This document shows positions 5,568 through 5,910 of a DNA stretch of 5,910 nucleotides, in pieces. This DNA comes from an uncultured Kouleothrix sp. Lineage in GTDB: Bacteria; Chloroflexota; Chloroflexia; Chloroflexales; Roseiflexaceae. Location: positions 1-5,910 of the forward strand of contig CALLYN010000935.1 in assembly GCA_937858455.1 (NCBI GenBank), written 5' to 3'. A model generated the notes under the pieces. That model was not told the origin of the DNA and ran no database searches. It was given only the letters and a program-made list of their open reading frames with translations. The position numbers were made by a program, and so were the translations under genes. Position 1 is the first letter of the stretch. The number at the start of each line of letters is the position of its first letter.

Positions 5568-5910
5568 ATGGCGATACCGGCAACCGACCCGTGGGGCGAC
5601 AGCTTCAGCGACGCGGAGCGCGCGCTGCTGGCGCCGTTTGTCACCGACCTCGACGCGCCGATCTTTGGGCTGCGCAACCTGCCCGAAGTTGTGAAGGGCG
5701 CGCTGTTCTCGCGCTACAGCCGCACCGACAAAAGCCTGCGGCGCATTCTGCTCGACGAATTCATCCAGGCGCCCGAGTCGGGGTTCGCCGCGATCGTCGG
5801 CGGCGCGGCCGCCAGCGGCGCCGACCAGCTCGTGGCGGTGCGGCAGGCCGAGGCGTTCTACGAGCGCGTGCTGATCGGCTATGGCGACGACTCGGTGGCC
5901 GAGCTGGGCG
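5568..5910 (+). CDS. ThyX-like protein (FAD-dependent thymidylate synthase related), 5' part
   Basis: The gene opens at ATG 5568 and runs off the window, leaving 114 complete codons with no stop. The residues include LPEVVKGALFSRYSR (38-52), KSLRRILLDEF (55-65) and AEAFYERVLIGYGDDSVAELG (from about residue 94). From memory of family sequences, this pattern belongs to long (roughly 500-residue) ThyX-related proteins of Chloroflexi and Thermus relatives, annotated as FAD-dependent thymidylate synthase. ThyX makes dTMP from dUMP with FAD, NADPH and methylene-tetrahydrofolate. The GDDSVAELG segment sits where classic ThyX has a GHxSxxEH-like motif; the His is Asp here. The diagnostic RHRxxSxNExSxRY motif would lie beyond the edge, so enzyme activity cannot be judged. 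Codon use matches the rest of the window. The gene is divergent from the kinase and shares its intergenic region. Confidence 0.75.
   Translation, partial: MAIPATDPWGDSFSDAERALLAPFVTDLDAPIFGLRNLPEVVKGALFSRYSRTDKSLRRILLDEFIQAPESGFAAIVGGAAASGADQLVAVRQAEAFYERVLIGYGDDSVAELG

Overview
The window is GC-rich with strongly G/C-ending codons and comes from a bacterium. A member of the Chloroflexota (class Chloroflexia, Kouleothrix/Roseiflexus-like) is my best guess. This rests on the very long soluble PAS/GAF hybrid histidine kinase and on the large, ThyX-like protein type at the right edge, which I recall from Chloroflexi and Thermus-type genomes. It is inference, not a search result.

Layout from left to right. 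Bases 1-55 are the last codons of a plus-strand gene, followed by a strong intrinsic terminator (84-121). The intergenic stretch 56-283 (228 nt) holds only this terminator and a near-perfect 47-bp palindrome (210-256). It separates the upstream gene from a convergent minus-strand UxaA-type sugar-acid dehydratase (284-1828, 514 aa). A 63-nt gap with a consensus -10 box (1870-1875) and a clean ribosome binding site lies between uxaA and the next minus-strand gene upstream. That gene is a 1149-residue hybrid sensor histidine kinase (1892-5341), arranged PAS-GAF-GAF-GAF-PAS-HisKA-HATPase-receiver. A 226-nt divergent intergenic region (5342-5567) with two inverted repeats and a plus-strand promoter candidate leads into a gene cut by the window edge (5568-5910). 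Its 114 visible residues resemble the N-terminal part of large ThyX-like (FAD-dependent thymidylate synthase related) proteins.

How the parts fit. The kinase and uxaA point the same way and could share read-through transcription, but uxaA has its own promoter-like sequence and ribosome binding site, and nothing links the two functionally. The kinase has no membrane segment and no neighbouring response regulator or output domain, so it is a cytoplasmic orphan sensor whose partners lie elsewhere. uxaA stands alone, without hexuronate isomerase, reductase or 2-keto-3-deoxygluconate kinase/aldolase genes beside it in the window.

I found no CRISPR array, tRNA, rRNA, insertion sequence or phage gene. 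The long plus-strand open frames across uxaA and the kinase are shadows produced by the GC-rich codon pattern. I do not see convincing evidence of a new multi-gene system. The most worthwhile unexplained items are the palindrome at 210-256, the inverted repeats between the divergent genes, and the non-canonical motif in the ThyX-like protein.
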